From positions 186,001 to 250,000 of the forward strand of contig NZ_JACICY010000007.1 in assembly GCF_014196055.1 (NCBI RefSeq): a DNA stretch of 64,000 nucleotides. Reading direction: 5' to 3'. The stretch is from Novosphingobium hassiacum (GTDB lineage Bacteria; Pseudomonadota; Alphaproteobacteria; Sphingomonadales; Sphingomonadaceae). Positions within the stretch are counted from its first letter, which is position 1. Every line of letters starts with the position of its first letter. Below, one piece after another: positions 1 to 8,756 of the stretch. The notes beneath the pieces are model-generated. The model did no database searches, was not told where the DNA came from, and saw nothing but the letters and a program-made list of their open reading frames with translations. A program made the translations under genes and the position numbers.

Positions 1-31
1 CTGGCGCGTCCGCTGAAGGCGGAAAACGCGC

Positions 32-1516
32 TTGGCTGATACGCCTCCAGCTTCCGGACAGCAGGATATCGCAGCGCTTGCCAAGGGCGGGCGTACCAAC
101 CTGCTCGGTTTTTTGCTGCGCCTGCTGGCGCGCATTCCGTTCCTGATCATCGCCAGCCGGTTCTACGGCGCGCCCGCCATGGGCCGCTTTGCCTCGGCGC
201 TGGTCATGGTCGAATTTGCGGGGATGCTTGCGACGCTCGGTCAGAAGCGGGGACTGGCGCAGCGACTGGCCGAGGATCATCAGCATCCCGCCAATACGGT
301 GGGCGATGCGGTGCTGCTGGCGCTGGGGCTGTCGCTCGGCATGGGCGCAGCGATCTATGCCTTTCCGGAATCGATGTACCCGAGCGGCAACTTCACGCTT
401 GCCGACCGGCTGCTGGTGCTGGCGATACCCGGCCTTGCGCTGGGCGATCTCGCTCTGGCGGCACTGGCCTATCGCTTCGATGTGGCAACGACGGTGCGGG
501 CGCGCTCGATCGTCGAGCCGTGGACGATTTCTATTGGCGCAGGCGTGTTCTGGATGATCTGGCCGGCATCGGGCCTGAGCCTTGCCTATCTGCTGTCGAT
601 CTGGGGGGCGACGGCGGTGGCGCTGTTTTCGCTGGTGCGGTCCTATGGCCTGCCCAAGGCATGGGAGCCGCGCCCGGGCCTGCTGTGGCAGATCGCCAAG
701 CGCAACTTCCCGCTGGCGGGCGCTGACGCGGTGGAGTGGGGCACGCGCAAGCTCGACGTGTTCATCCTGCGCTTCTTCGTGGGCGAGGCGCCGCTGGGAA
801 TCTACTACTTCGCCCAGCAGTTCGCCTCGCTGCCGCAGAAGCTGAAGACCAGTTTCGAGCCGGTACTGGGGCCGGTCATCACGCGCAGCGTCAAGGACAA
901 GGATTACACGGCGATCGCCAAGCAGGTGTGCCAGGTGGGCTTCTGGATCACGGCCGCACAGATCGGCATTGCCATGGCGCTCGGCATCCCGGGCGAGGGG
1001 CTGATGGGCTTGGGCGGGCCCGCGTTCGTTTCGGGGACGGCGGCGCTGGTGTTCCTGCTGCTGGCCGAAGTGGTCGCGTCCAAGGCGGTGGTAAGCGAAG
1101 CGGCGCTGGTCTACCTCGCGCGGATGCGCAACTTGTGGATCAGCCTCGCGACGATCGGGTTGCAGCTGGTGCTGACCATCGGCTTCATCCTGATCGCGCG
1201 CAATGCCGGGTGGGATCCGATGTATATCGCGGCGGCTGCAGCGCTGGCGCTGGTCGTGTCGCTGGGTCTGGCGTCGTTCGTCAAGTCGCGGGTGCTGGCC
1301 AAAATACTGGGGCACAGCATCAGCAATTGGCGCTGGGGGCTGGCTTGGGCCGTCCTACCGGCCGCAGCTGTGGGCGTCACCGTGACGCTGCTGCCCGAAT
1401 GGGCCGAGCTGTCATTGGGAATCCCGGCAATTCTGGCTATCTATGGCACGATGCTGTGGTTCCGTTCATTCGACCACGACGACCGCATGCTGTTCCGGAA
1501 ACAGCAGGTCACGTGA
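32..1516 (+). CDS. Polysaccharide/O-antigen flippase-like membrane protein (MOP superfamily)
   Basis: This is a 494-residue integral membrane protein with about 12-14 hydrophobic segments spread over its length. It has the basic, glycine-rich N-terminus (GGRTNLLGFLLRLLARIPF) typical of Wzx/RfbX-type lipopolysaccharide exporters of the MOP superfamily. Such proteins flip lipid-linked sugars across the inner membrane. The start is a TTG codon: the same frame has a stop 18 bases upstream and an aaggcggaa Shine-Dalgarno lies just before the TTG. No glycosyltransferases are visible beside it; the sugar cluster, if any, lies to the left of the window. The substrate cannot be predicted. The family call is by hydropathy and N-terminal pattern only. 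Confidence 0.75.
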   Translation: MADTPPASGQQDIAALAKGGRTNLLGFLLRLLARIPFLIIASRFYGAPAMGRFASALVMVEFAGMLATLGQKRGLAQRLAEDHQHPANTVGDAVLLALGLSLGMGAAIYAFPESMYPSGNFTLADRLLVLAIPGLALGDLALAALAYRFDVATTVRARSIVEPWTISIGAGVFWMIWPASGLSLAYLLSIWGATAVALFSLVRSYGLPKAWEPRPGLLWQIAKRNFPLAGADAVEWGTRKLDVFILRFFVGEAPLGIYYFAQQFASLPQKLKTSFEPVLGPVITRSVKDKDYTAIAKQVCQVGFWITAAQIGIAMALGIPGEGLMGLGGPAFVSGTAALVFLLLAEVVASKAVVSEAALVYLARMRNLWISLATIGLQLVLTIGFILIARNAGWDPMYIAAAAALALVVSLGLASFVKSRVLAKILGHSISNWRWGLAWAVLPAAAVGVTVTLLPEWAELSLGIPAILAIYGTMLWFRSFDHDDRMLFRKQQVT

Positions 1517-1534
1517 TTTATCCAGGGGTTTGTC

Positions 1535-2077
1535 ATGCTTGAAATGATCGAGTCCAATCAGATCGTGCTGGCGGGGATCGTCCTGCTGATCGTGTTCGTG
1601 GCGTGGTGGGTCTTTGCCCGCCGGAGCAGCAAGCCGATCACGCGCGAATACACCGACGTCCTGTCCGAAGGCAGCGCTCCGGCAGCACGGAACAGCGCGC
1701 TGATCGATGCGCCAAGCGCAGCCGCGCTGGTTACGCCGCCGCCGGGCGTGGGCACGATGGCCGGGATCGGCGAGGTCGTGGCGTTTGCGGCGGCTGAGGA
1801 GGTCAGCGAGGCCACGCCTGTGGCTGCTGCTCCAAGCGGCGGCGATGACCTTGGGCGGATCAAGGGTGTCGGACCCAAGCTGAAGGCGTTGCTGGGATCG
1901 CTCGGCGTGACCAGCTATGCGCAGATTGCGGCCTGGACCGACGAGGACATAGCGCGGATCGACGCGCAACTGGGCTCGTTTGCCGGCAGGGCGACGCGCG
2001 ATAACTGGGTGGAGCAGGCGCGATTGCTGGCGAGCGGCGATGCGGCTGCTTATGAGGCGAAGTTCGGCAAGATTTGA
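1535..2077 (+). CDS. Membrane-anchored helix-hairpin-helix protein
   Basis: This 180-residue protein has one N-terminal transmembrane segment (residues ~11-27, IVLAGIVLLIVFVAWWVFAR). A low-complexity Ala/Pro/Val linker follows. The C-terminal domain (from about residue 105) starts DDLGRIKGVGPKLKALLGSL and continues with SYAQIAAWTDEDIARIDAQL. That is the helix-hairpin-helix fold also found at the C-terminus of some NADH-quinone oxidoreductase E subunits and in ribosomal-protein-L21-associated proteins. KGVGPKL is the hairpin that normally contacts DNA or protein backbone. The gene sits 18 bases after the flippase and may be cotranscribed with it. Function is unknown; the domain call is firm, but a role in nucleic-acid binding at the membrane is only a possibility. 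Confidence 0.8.
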   Translation: MLEMIESNQIVLAGIVLLIVFVAWWVFARRSSKPITREYTDVLSEGSAPAARNSALIDAPSAAALVTPPPGVGTMAGIGEVVAFAAAEEVSEATPVAAAPSGGDDLGRIKGVGPKLKALLGSLGVTSYAQIAAWTDEDIARIDAQLGSFAGRATRDNWVEQARLLASGDAAAYEAKFGKI

Positions 2078-2092
2078 GGGCGTTAATCTTAC

Positions 2093-2156
2093 CCGTTCGT
2101 GTCGAGCGTAGTCGAGACACTGCGCACGGTGTCTCGACTACGCTCGACACGAACGG
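2093..2156. repeat. 28-bp perfect inverted repeat (REP-like hairpin) between convergent genes
   Basis: The arms at 2093-2120 and 2129-2156 are exact reverse complements over 28 bases, with an 8-base loop (tgcgcacg). The core contains gtcgagcgtagtcgagac and its complement. It lies exactly between two convergent genes, so it can act as a bidirectional terminator. Sequences of this type (a gtgtcgag...ctcgacac palindrome) recur in intergenic regions of sphingomonad genomes, so it is probably one member of a dispersed REP-like family. Confidence 0.9.
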
Positions 2157-2161
2157 CGTTT

Positions 2162-2728
2162 CTAGTCAACGGCCGATGATGGCGCCACTGGTTCGGGCGC
2201 AGCGGTCGGCGCCGAGCGGCGGCATTGCGCGATCACTTCACGCATCGGGGCACCTGCTGAAACGGTGATCTTGCCCGCGCCCGGAAGCGTGCCGGTGTAC
2301 GCGCCGCCGAGCACTTTGACGCGCGGGTCGTCTGCCGCAAGCGTGCCCTGCCACAAGTAGCCGCGTTGGCCGGGGATCGCCGTGGCGTCGACCGGCAGGC
2401 GCATGATGCCTTCACTCCCCACCAGCGCGAAAAGCGCCTGCGCGCCGACCGGGGCATAGGCGTGGCGGGTCACCTCGAACACGCCCGCGCGGCACGCGAC
2501 CGAGACCAACGGCTGTTCGCCGGGGTGCCCGAAGCGCGCCGACATGCCGTCAGGCGATGCGGCCCATGTGGGCTGCGATTGCTCGTCCTTGATGCCGGGA
2601 AGAGCCTCGACCTGAGGGAGTGACAGGCGCACCGCGTTGTCAGGCGCGCCTTCGCGGGTCGGCGGGACGGGCGTTTTGGAACACGCGGCGAGGGTTAGCG
2701 CGAAGATGGTGGCGGTGAGCAGTTTCAC
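2162..2728 (-). CDS. Putative lipoprotein of unknown function
   Basis: The protein has 188 residues when started at the GTG at 2728. It opens with a classical lipoprotein signal (MKLLTATIFALTLAAC if the GTG is read as Met), with the lipidated Cys at residue 16. An upstream ATG at 2770 would add 14 residues and overlap higA; the GTG leaves 4 bases between the genes and gives a better signal peptide. The mature part has no family I recognise. Two cysteines (in SVACRAGVF and IAQCRRS) could form a disulfide. It is downstream of higBA on the same strand, but the relation is probably only positional. Confidence 0.75.
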   Translation of the reverse strand: MKLLTATIFALTLAACSKTPVPPTREGAPDNAVRLSLPQVEALPGIKDEQSQPTWAASPDGMSARFGHPGEQPLVSVACRAGVFEVTRHAYAPVGAQALFALVGSEGIMRLPVDATAIPGQRGYLWQGTLAADDPRVKVLGGAYTGTLPGAGKITVSAGAPMREVIAQCRRSAPTAAPEPVAPSSAVD

Positions 2729-2732
2729 GGGA

Positions 2733-3068
2733 TCAAGCAGCGCGCGGCACAATCCGGTCAAGATCACCATTTAGCGCGCGCTTGGCTTCACGGATCTCGT
2801 ACTGGTCCTGCAGGCGCAAGAAGAAGCCCTCCGACATGCGAAAGTAGCGAGCCAAGCGAAGATCAAGTTCGCCGTCGATCCGCGACGTTCCAGCGATCAC
2901 GGTTGACAGGCGCGCGTCGTCGATACCTATGGCCGAGGCTAACGCGGCCGATTCCAGCTCCAATGGCTCCATGAATTCCGACACGAGCAGTTCGCCTGCG
3001 TGTGGATTGTGGAGCCATTCGCCATCAGTGGTAATCGGTGATTTCGACATCGTGGGCATTTCCGTCAT
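2733..3068 (-). CDS. higA: HigA-family antitoxin
   Basis: This 111-residue protein carries the HigA pattern: HPHAG(E)LL-type opening (NPHAGELLVSEFMEPLELES), an XRE-type helix-turn-helix in ALASAIGIDDARLSTVIAG, then the conserved tail LDLRLARYFRMSEGFFLRLQ. HigA binds and neutralises the HigB RNase and represses its own operon. The gene overlaps the 3' end of higB by 26-44 bases depending on which of three in-frame ATGs (3068, 3059, 3050) is used. That order, toxin first, is the usual one for higBA. It is slightly atypical in having E-F-M-E-P and an acidic helix-turn-helix, but the family assignment is clear. Confidence 0.88.
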   Translation of the reverse strand: MTEMPTMSKSPITTDGEWLHNPHAGELLVSEFMEPLELESAALASAIGIDDARLSTVIAGTSRIDGELDLRLARYFRMSEGFFLRLQDQYEIREAKRALNGDLDRIVPRAA

Positions 3069-3306
3069 TCCAGACGAAGCATATGCGCCATTGTTTGTTA
3101 ATGGAAATGGAATGTTGGCCCGCGCGGTCGTGCTTCAGTTCGTGAAGGCGGTTGCTGGGCGGGTTTCTGAGGTCGTCGAGATCGGTTGCGGCGTCGAGCA
3201 TAGCCAGCTTGGCAAGGGCGCGGCCTTGGATGTCGGCAGGCAGCTTGCGGCTCCGCTGACCAAGCCAGATGGCCTCGGTTTCCTTGTTGGCAATGCTGAC
3301 GATCAT
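3025..3306 (-). CDS. higB: HigB/RelE-family toxin (mRNA interferase)
   Basis: This is a 93-residue RelE/ParE-superfamily protein. Matching features are the N-terminal strand MIVSIANKETEAIW, the conserved LPADIQGRALAKLAMLDAA helix, PPSNRLHELKHDR, and the catalytic C-terminal strand-turn-strand QWRICFVWNDGNAHDVEITD. HigB toxins cut mRNA on the ribosome. The start ATG has an upstream aggaga Shine-Dalgarno. It is cotranscribed with higA, which starts inside its last codons. The catalytic Arg (in WRICF) and the downstream acidic/His tail are present, so nothing suggests that it is inactive. Confidence 0.88.
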   Translation of the reverse strand: MIVSIANKETEAIWLGQRSRKLPADIQGRALAKLAMLDAATDLDDLRNPPSNRLHELKHDRAGQHSISINKQWRICFVWNDGNAHDVEITDYH

Positions 3307-3462
3307 GGCTGCAGTTCTCCTGAGCAGCCTCCCATTAATGCGTCAAAAACTAGGAATGCAAGACCGTCGAATCCGGCGCTCAATTTGTTATTCTTGGGGA
3401 ATTTTGTAAACCGTTTAGGAGTGTGGTGATATTTCAATCACTTAGATATTGAAAATAAACCA

Positions 3463-5652
3463 TCACTTCCCCCACTTCGTCTTCTGGCTTTTCCCATACC
3501 GCGTCTTGCGCGTGCCCGGCTTACCCTCGTTGCTACGCCCCACGATCGGCGCCTTGTGCTCGCTCGCCGGAAGCCCGAGTTCCGTTGCCTCCAGCCGCCT
3601 GATCTCGTCGCGCAACCGTCCGGCTTCTTCGAATTCCAAGTCCGCCGCTGCATTGCGCATGCGCTTTTCGAGGTCTTCGATGTAGCCGCGCAGGTTGTGG
3701 CCGACGAGGTTGTTGACGCCCTTATCGTCGATGTCGACGAGTACGCCGTCGCGGCTGGCGGTGTCGGCGACGATGTTGTGGATGTCGCGCTTGATCGTGG
3801 TGGGGGTAATGCCGTGGAGTTCGTTGAACGCTTCCTGCCGCGTGCGGCGGCGGTCGGTTTCGGCGATGGCGCGTTCCATGCTGCCGGTCATGCGGTCGGC
3901 GTAGAGGATCACGCGGCCGTCGATGTTGCGCGCGGCGCGGCCGATGGTCTGGATCAGTGAGGTTTCGGAGCGCAGGAAGCCTTCCTTGTCGGCATCGAGA
4001 ATGCAGACGAGGCCGCATTCGGGGATGTCGAGGCCTTCGCGCAGGAGGTTGATGCCCACCAGCACGTCATAGACACCCAACCGCAAGTCGCGGATCAGCT
4101 CGATGCGTTCGAGCGTTTCGACGTCGGAGTGCATGTAGCGCACGCGCAGGCCCGCTTCGTGCATGAATTCGGTGAGGTCTTCGGCCATGCGCTTGGTCAG
4201 CGTGGTGACGAGCGTGCGGTAGCCTTGCGCGGCGACCAGCTTGCATTCGTTGATGCAGTCCTGAACCTGATCCTCGACCGGGCGGATGAATACCGGTGGG
4301 TCGATGAGGCCGGTCGGGCGGATGACCTGTTCGGCGAAGACGCCGCCTGCCTGCTCCATCTCCCATGAGGCAGGCGTGGCCGAAACCGCGATGGTCTGCG
4401 GGCGCATCGCGTCCCATTCGTTGAAGCGCAACGGGCGGTTGTCGATACAACTGGGCAGGCGGAAGCCGTATTCGGCCAGCGTCAACTTGCGGCGGTGATC
4501 GCCCCGCGCCATCGCGCCGATCTGCGGCACGGTCTGGTGGCTTTCGTCGAGGAACAGCAGGCAATTGTCGGGCAGATATTCGAACAGCGTCGGCGGTGGT
4601 TCGCCGGGAAGGCGGCCTGTCAGGAAGCGGCTGTAGTTTTCGATCCCGGCGCAACTGCCCGTGGCTGCGATCATCTCAAGATCGAAGTTGGTGCGTTGTT
4701 CGAGCCGCTGGGCTTCGAGCAGCTTGCCCTCGATCTCGAGTTCCTTGAGCCGTTCGGTCAGCTCGAAGCGGATGGCCTGTGCGGCCTGCTGCATCGTCGG
4801 GCCGGGGGTGACGTAGTGCGAATTGGCGTAGACGCGGACGTTGTCGAGCTTCGCCGCCGACTTGCCAGTGAGCGGATCGAATTCGGCGATCGACTCGACC
4901 TCGTCGCCGAAGAAGCTGATGCGCCAGGCGGTGTCGTCGTAGTGCGAGGGGAAGATTTCGAGATTGTCGCCGCGCACACGAAAGTTTCCGCGACCGAAGC
5001 CGGTATCGTTGCGCTTGTACTGGAGCGCGACGAGCTTGCGGATCAGTTCGCCGCTGTCGACCGATTGCCCGACCTTGAGGTCGAAGATCATCGCCGAGTA
5101 GGTCTCGACCGAGCCGATGCCGTAGATGCACGAGACCGAGGCGACGATGATCACGTCATCGCGTTCGAGCAGGGACCGCGTGGCCGAATGGCGCATCCGG
5201 TCGATCGCCTCGTTGGTCGAGCTTTCCTTCTCGATGTAGGTGTCGGACCGGGGCACGTAGGCTTCGGGCTGGTAATAGTCGTAGTAGGAGACGAAGTATT
5301 CCACCGCGTTTTCGGGGAAGAAGCTCTTCATCTCGCCGTAGAGCTGGGCCGCGAGGATCTTGTTGGGGGCAAGGATCAACGCGGGGCGCTGCAACTCCTC
5401 GATCACCTTGGCCATCGTGAAGGTCTTGCCCGAGCCGGTGACGCCGAGCAGCACCTGCGTCTGGTCGCCTTCGCGCGTCGCGGCGACAAGGTCGGCGATA
5501 GCGGTGGGCTGGTCGCCTGCGGGCTGGTATTCGGAGACAACCTTGAACGGGCGATGGCCCTCGATCTTGTCGGGGCGGGCGGGGCGGTGTGGCACGAACG
5601 TGCCTGACGTATCGGGCTCTTCGAGCCCCCTGCGGATAACGAGTTCGGCCAT
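3463..5652 (-). CDS. uvrB: UvrABC excinuclease subunit B
   Basis: UvrB is the helicase-like damage-verification subunit of nucleotide excision repair. It is loaded by UvrA and cut-directed with UvrC. The 729-residue product has Walker A GVTGSGKT at residues 70-77, the beta-hairpin region [10 protein letters not shown], the DEAD-like DESH motif ([12 protein letters not shown]), helicase motifs V/VI ([18 protein letters not shown]), and a C-terminal UVR domain ([20 protein letters not shown]) that binds UvrC. I chose the ATG at 5652 because [19 protein letters not shown] is the usual sphingomonad N-terminus; an in-frame ATG at 5706 would add 18 unrelated residues. Family length and all motifs are intact. 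Confidence 0.97.
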   Translation of the reverse strand: MAELVIRRGLEEPDTSGTFVPHRPARPDKIEGHRPFKVVSEYQPAGDQPTAIADLVAATREGDQTQVLLGVTGSGKTFTMAKVIEELQRPALILAPNKILAAQLYGEMKSFFPENAVEYFVSYYDYYQPEAYVPRSDTYIEKESSTNEAIDRMRHSATRSLLERDDVIIVASVSCIYGIGSVETYSAMIFDLKVGQSVDSGELIRKLVALQYKRNDTGFGRGNFRVRGDNLEIFPSHYDDTAWRISFFGDEVESIAEFDPLTGKSAAKLDNVRVYANSHYVTPGPTMQQAAQAIRFELTERLKELEIEGKLLEAQRLEQRTNFDLEMIAATGSCAGIENYSRFLTGRLPGEPPPTLFEYLPDNCLLFLDESHQTVPQIGAMARGDHRRKLTLAEYGFRLPSCIDNRPLRFNEWDAMRPQTIAVSATPASWEMEQAGGVFAEQVIRPTGLIDPPVFIRPVEDQVQDCINECKLVAAQGYRTLVTTLTKRMAEDLTEFMHEAGLRVRYMHSDVETLERIELIRDLRLGVYDVLVGINLLREGLDIPECGLVCILDADKEGFLRSETSLIQTIGRAARNIDGRVILYADRMTGSMERAIAETDRRRTRQEAFNELHGITPTTIKRDIHNIVADTASRDGVLVDIDDKGVNNLVGHNLRGYIEDLEKRMRNAAADLEFEEAGRLRDEIRRLEATELGLPASEHKAPIVGRSNEGKPGTRKTRYGKSQKTKWGK

Positions 5653-5762
5653 GGCCCGGATATGGGGAACAAAACGCGGCCCTGCAACCGCAGTGACATC
5701 GCGCATTGGTACTTTGGCGCGGTGCTGATAGATTTTTCCCGATACGATGACGGGAGTGTGAG

Positions 5763-6326
5763 ATGCGTGGAGTTTATGCGGTGATGCTGGCCGTCGCGCT
5801 TTCGGCGTGCGGAGACGACAAGGCGGTCGATGAAAAGAATGCTTCGACCGCGACCGTGGCCAAGAAGGTCGCCGATGCGGGAATGAAGCTCAACCCCGGG
5901 CGGTGGGAACTGACGATGAAGTTCACTCGCTTCGACATCGAGGGAATGCCGCCCGAGGCAAAGGGGCAGATGCAGCAGATGTTGGGGCAGAGCCGCACGT
6001 TCACCAGTTGCCTGACCAAGGAACAGGCGGAAAAGCCGGACGGATCGTTCTTCGGGCAGCAAGGTGAACAGTGTCGTTACGACAAGTTCGTGATGGGCGA
6101 CGGCAAGATCGATGCCGCGATGACCTGCAAGGGTGAAGGTGATGCCGGCATGGGCGCGGCCAAGATGAACCTGGCCGGGACATATAGCGGCGACAACTAC
6201 GACATGACGATGGACATGAAGGGCACCGCGCCCAACGGCAAGTCGATGGATATGGCGATGTCGCTGGCGTCGAAGCGGGTGGGCGAGTGCCGGGGCGATG
6301 AAGTGAAGGCCTCGGTTGGTTCTTGA
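5763..6326 (+). CDS. DUF3617 lipoprotein
   Basis: This 187-residue predicted lipoprotein has the signal [16 protein letters not shown], with the lipid Cys at 16. The mature part matches the DUF3617 pattern: [19 protein letters not shown] near the start, two Cys pairs ([34 protein letters not shown]), and the glycine/methionine-rich beta strands [17 protein letters not shown]. Members are small periplasmic beta-proteins of unknown role, abundant in sphingomonads. The gene is divergent from uvrB with a 110-base intergenic region. A gggag Shine-Dalgarno precedes the ATG. Confidence 0.88.
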   Translation: MRGVYAVMLAVALSACGDDKAVDEKNASTATVAKKVADAGMKLNPGRWELTMKFTRFDIEGMPPEAKGQMQQMLGQSRTFTSCLTKEQAEKPDGSFFGQQGEQCRYDKFVMGDGKIDAAMTCKGEGDAGMGAAKMNLAGTYSGDNYDMTMDMKGTAPNGKSMDMAMSLASKRVGECRGDEVKASVGS

Positions 6327-6391
6327 CGCAAATATGAAACAATTCACTAAGGCTGGCGTTCATCGGCGGTTAGGCCGAAAGGGCGCAGGCA

Positions 6392-7192
6392 ATGACGATG
6401 ATGTTCCGGCACGCTCCTGCAATGAACGAAAAGGGCCAGGCCATGGCTCGGCTCGTCGTGCTGCGCGATGAGATAGCGCGGCGGCACGCGTTGGCGTTTC
6501 AGCCGCGGCCGGACGGCCCGCGCGGTCCTGCTTGGGAGCGGCTGCTGGGTGAGTTGCGGACACCGGTCGAGCACTGGCAGGCAACGCGGCGTCCGCGCGT
6601 GGCGGCTGAGCCTGCGGTCGCCTCGCGTCCGGTCATGCTGCTGCCGGGGTTCGGCACGCATCCTGCAAGGATGAAGCCGCTGGGCCGCGTGCTTGAAGCG
6701 GCCGGGCATCGCGTGAGCGACTGGGGCCTTGGCTTCAACTTCGGGCCGAGCGAGGAGCGTTTCGAGCGGCTGTGCGAGCGCGTGGTGGCGATGGCACGCA
6801 AGGAAGGCGAGCCTCTGGTGCTGGTCGGCTGGAGCCTTGGCGGTATCTTCGCGCGCGAAGTGGCGCGGATGCATCCCGAAGCGGTGCGGCTGGTGGTTAC
6901 GATGGGCACGCCGTTTTCAGGTAACCGCCGCGCGAACAACGCTTGGCGCGCCTATCAACTGATCGCGGGGCATTCGGTCGACGAGCCGCCCATTGGCACG
7001 GAGATGTCGGCCAAGCCGCCGGTGCCGACAGTAGCCCTGTGGAGCGCACGCGACGGGATTGTCTCACCGCGATCGGCCTGCGGTCGCAAGGGCGAGCGTG
7101 ATCTTGCGATCCCGATGCGTTGCACGCATCTGGGCTTTGCCGCGCACCCCGACGTTGCCGGGATGGTTAACCGGTTGATTGCGGCTTACTAA
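6392..7192 (+). CDS. Alpha/beta hydrolase (lipase/esterase-like)
   Basis: This 266-residue protein has the alpha/beta-hydrolase pattern: oxyanion strand VMLLPGFGTHPARM, nucleophile elbow GWSLGG with Ser148, a likely acid in WSARDGIV, and the catalytic His in CTHLGF near the C-terminus. The layout (hydrophobic GFG loop, then TMGTPFSGN after the elbow) resembles PGAP1/lipase-type esterases. Several in-frame ATGs lie in the first 18 codons, so the start is uncertain; 6392 is preceded by an aggc box. It ends about 115 bases before the Anbu operon on the same strand. Its substrate is unknown. Confidence 0.8.
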   Translation: MTMMFRHAPAMNEKGQAMARLVVLRDEIARRHALAFQPRPDGPRGPAWERLLGELRTPVEHWQATRRPRVAAEPAVASRPVMLLPGFGTHPARMKPLGRVLEAAGHRVSDWGLGFNFGPSEERFERLCERVVAMARKEGEPLVLVGWSLGGIFAREVARMHPEAVRLVVTMGTPFSGNRRANNAWRAYQLIAGHSVDEPPIGTEMSAKPPVPTVALWSARDGIVSPRSACGRKGERDLAIPMRCTHLGFAAHPDVAGMVNRLIAAY

Positions 7193-7306
7193 GCCGCAAA
7201 CCCGCGTTTCCGGACAGATGTCCCGATTTATTTCGCAAGTGCAATATTCGCGCGCTTGGCAAACCCGATCCGTTGTGCAAGCTTTGGCAGCGAACGGGAT
7301 GTGCCA

Positions 7307-8740
7307 ATGACAAAACCCTTGCCCTCATCTTACGATGAGATGCTCAATGCCGATGGATCGGTGCGGCCTGCTTATGCGGGATATTGCCAATGGCATGACG
7401 AGCAGACGCCGGACCTTTTGCGACGCAAGGGCAGTGAGGCCGAAGCGTTTTTCCGCCGCACCGGCATCACCTTCAACGTCTATGGCAATGAAGACGCCGA
7501 GGAACGGCTAATCCCGTTCGACATGGTGCCGCGCATCGTCACCGCACAGCAGTGGCGCAAGCTGTCGCGCGGGATCGATCAGCGCGTGCGGGCGCTCAAC
7601 GCGTTCCTGCATGATCTGTATCATCGGCAGGAAATCGTGCGGTCGGGCCGGCTGCCTGCGCGACTGCTGAAAGGCAACGTCGCGTTCCTGCCCGAAATGG
7701 TCGGCTTCACGCCGCCCGGCGGGGTCTACACGCATATCGTCGGGATCGACCTTGTCCGCACGGGCGAAGACGATTTCATGGTGCTGGAAGACAACGCCCG
7801 CACGCCCTCGGGGGTCTCCTACATGCTGGAGAACCGCGAGACGATGATGGCGATGTTTCCGGAACTGTTCACCCGCGTGCGGGTGCGCGAAGTGTCGGAC
7901 TATCCTCGACGGCTGGCCCGCAGCCTTGCCGCCTGCGCACCACCTGCATGCAAGAGCAACACCCCGGTCGTCGCGGTGCTGACGCCGGGCATCTACAATT
8001 CGGCCTATTTCGAGCATGCCTTTCTGGCGGACCAGATGGGTGCGGAACTGGTCGAGGGCAGCGATCTGCGCGTTGAAAACGGCCGCATCGCGATGCGCAC
8101 CACGCGCGGATACCAGCCGATCGACGTGCTCTATCGCCGGGTCGATGACGAATACCTCGACCCGCTGACATTCAATCCGGGCAGCGTGTTGGGCGTGCCC
8201 GGAATCATGGATGTCTATCGCGGCGGCGGGATTACCATTGCGAACGCGCCGGGGACCGGCATCGCCGACGACAAGGCGATCTATTCGTTCATGCCCGAGA
8301 TCGTCGAGTTCTACACCGGCGAAAAGCCGATTCTCCAGAACGTGCCGACATGGCGCTGTTCGGAGGCCGAGGCGCTCAAATACGTGCTCGACAATCTGGC
8401 GGACCTTGTCGTCAAGGAAGTCCATGGCTCTGGCGGCTACGGTATGCTGATCGGGCCGACGTCTTCGAAGAAGGAACTGGCCGCGTTCGAGGCCAAGCTG
8501 CGCGCGCGACCCGAAAATTACATTGCTCAGCCAACGTTGTCGCTTTCCACCGTGCCGATCCTGACGCGGGCAGGCCTCGCGCCGCGCCATGTCGATCTGC
8601 GGCCGTTCGTGCTGGTCAGCCCCAACGGGATCGATATCACGCCGGGCGGGCTGACACGGGTTGCGCTCAAGAAGGGATCGCTTGTGGTGAATTCGTCGCA
8701 GGGCGGCGGCACCAAGGACAGCTGGGTACTGGACGACTGA
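7307..8740 (+). CDS. Circularly permuted ATP-grasp protein of the Anbu operon
   Basis: This 477-residue protein is of the DUF404/DUF407 type (circularly permuted ATP-grasp type 2). It opens SYDEMLNADGSVRPAY and contains GITFNVYGNEDAEER, the Mg/ATP-binding VLEDNARTPSGVSYMLENR, RRVDDEYLDPL, and VVKEVHGSGGYGMLIGP, all diagnostic of the family. ATP-grasp enzymes of this class are predicted to form peptide or amide bonds. The start ATG at 7307 is preferred over an in-frame codon 51 bases upstream because the homology begins at TKPLPSSYDEM. It is the first gene of a tightly spaced four-gene run (gaps of 16, 12 and about 90 bases), the known Anbu operon arrangement. Confidence 0.93.
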   Translation: MTKPLPSSYDEMLNADGSVRPAYAGYCQWHDEQTPDLLRRKGSEAEAFFRRTGITFNVYGNEDAEERLIPFDMVPRIVTAQQWRKLSRGIDQRVRALNAFLHDLYHRQEIVRSGRLPARLLKGNVAFLPEMVGFTPPGGVYTHIVGIDLVRTGEDDFMVLEDNARTPSGVSYMLENRETMMAMFPELFTRVRVREVSDYPRRLARSLAACAPPACKSNTPVVAVLTPGIYNSAYFEHAFLADQMGAELVEGSDLRVENGRIAMRTTRGYQPIDVLYRRVDDEYLDPLTFNPGSVLGVPGIMDVYRGGGITIANAPGTGIADDKAIYSFMPEIVEFYTGEKPILQNVPTWRCSEAEALKYVLDNLADLVVKEVHGSGGYGMLIGPTSSKKELAAFEAKLRARPENYIAQPTLSLSTVPILTRAGLAPRHVDLRPFVLVSPNGIDITPGGLTRVALKKGSLVVNSSQGGGTKDSWVLDD

Positions 8741-8756
8741 TGCCCGAGAAACTCCC

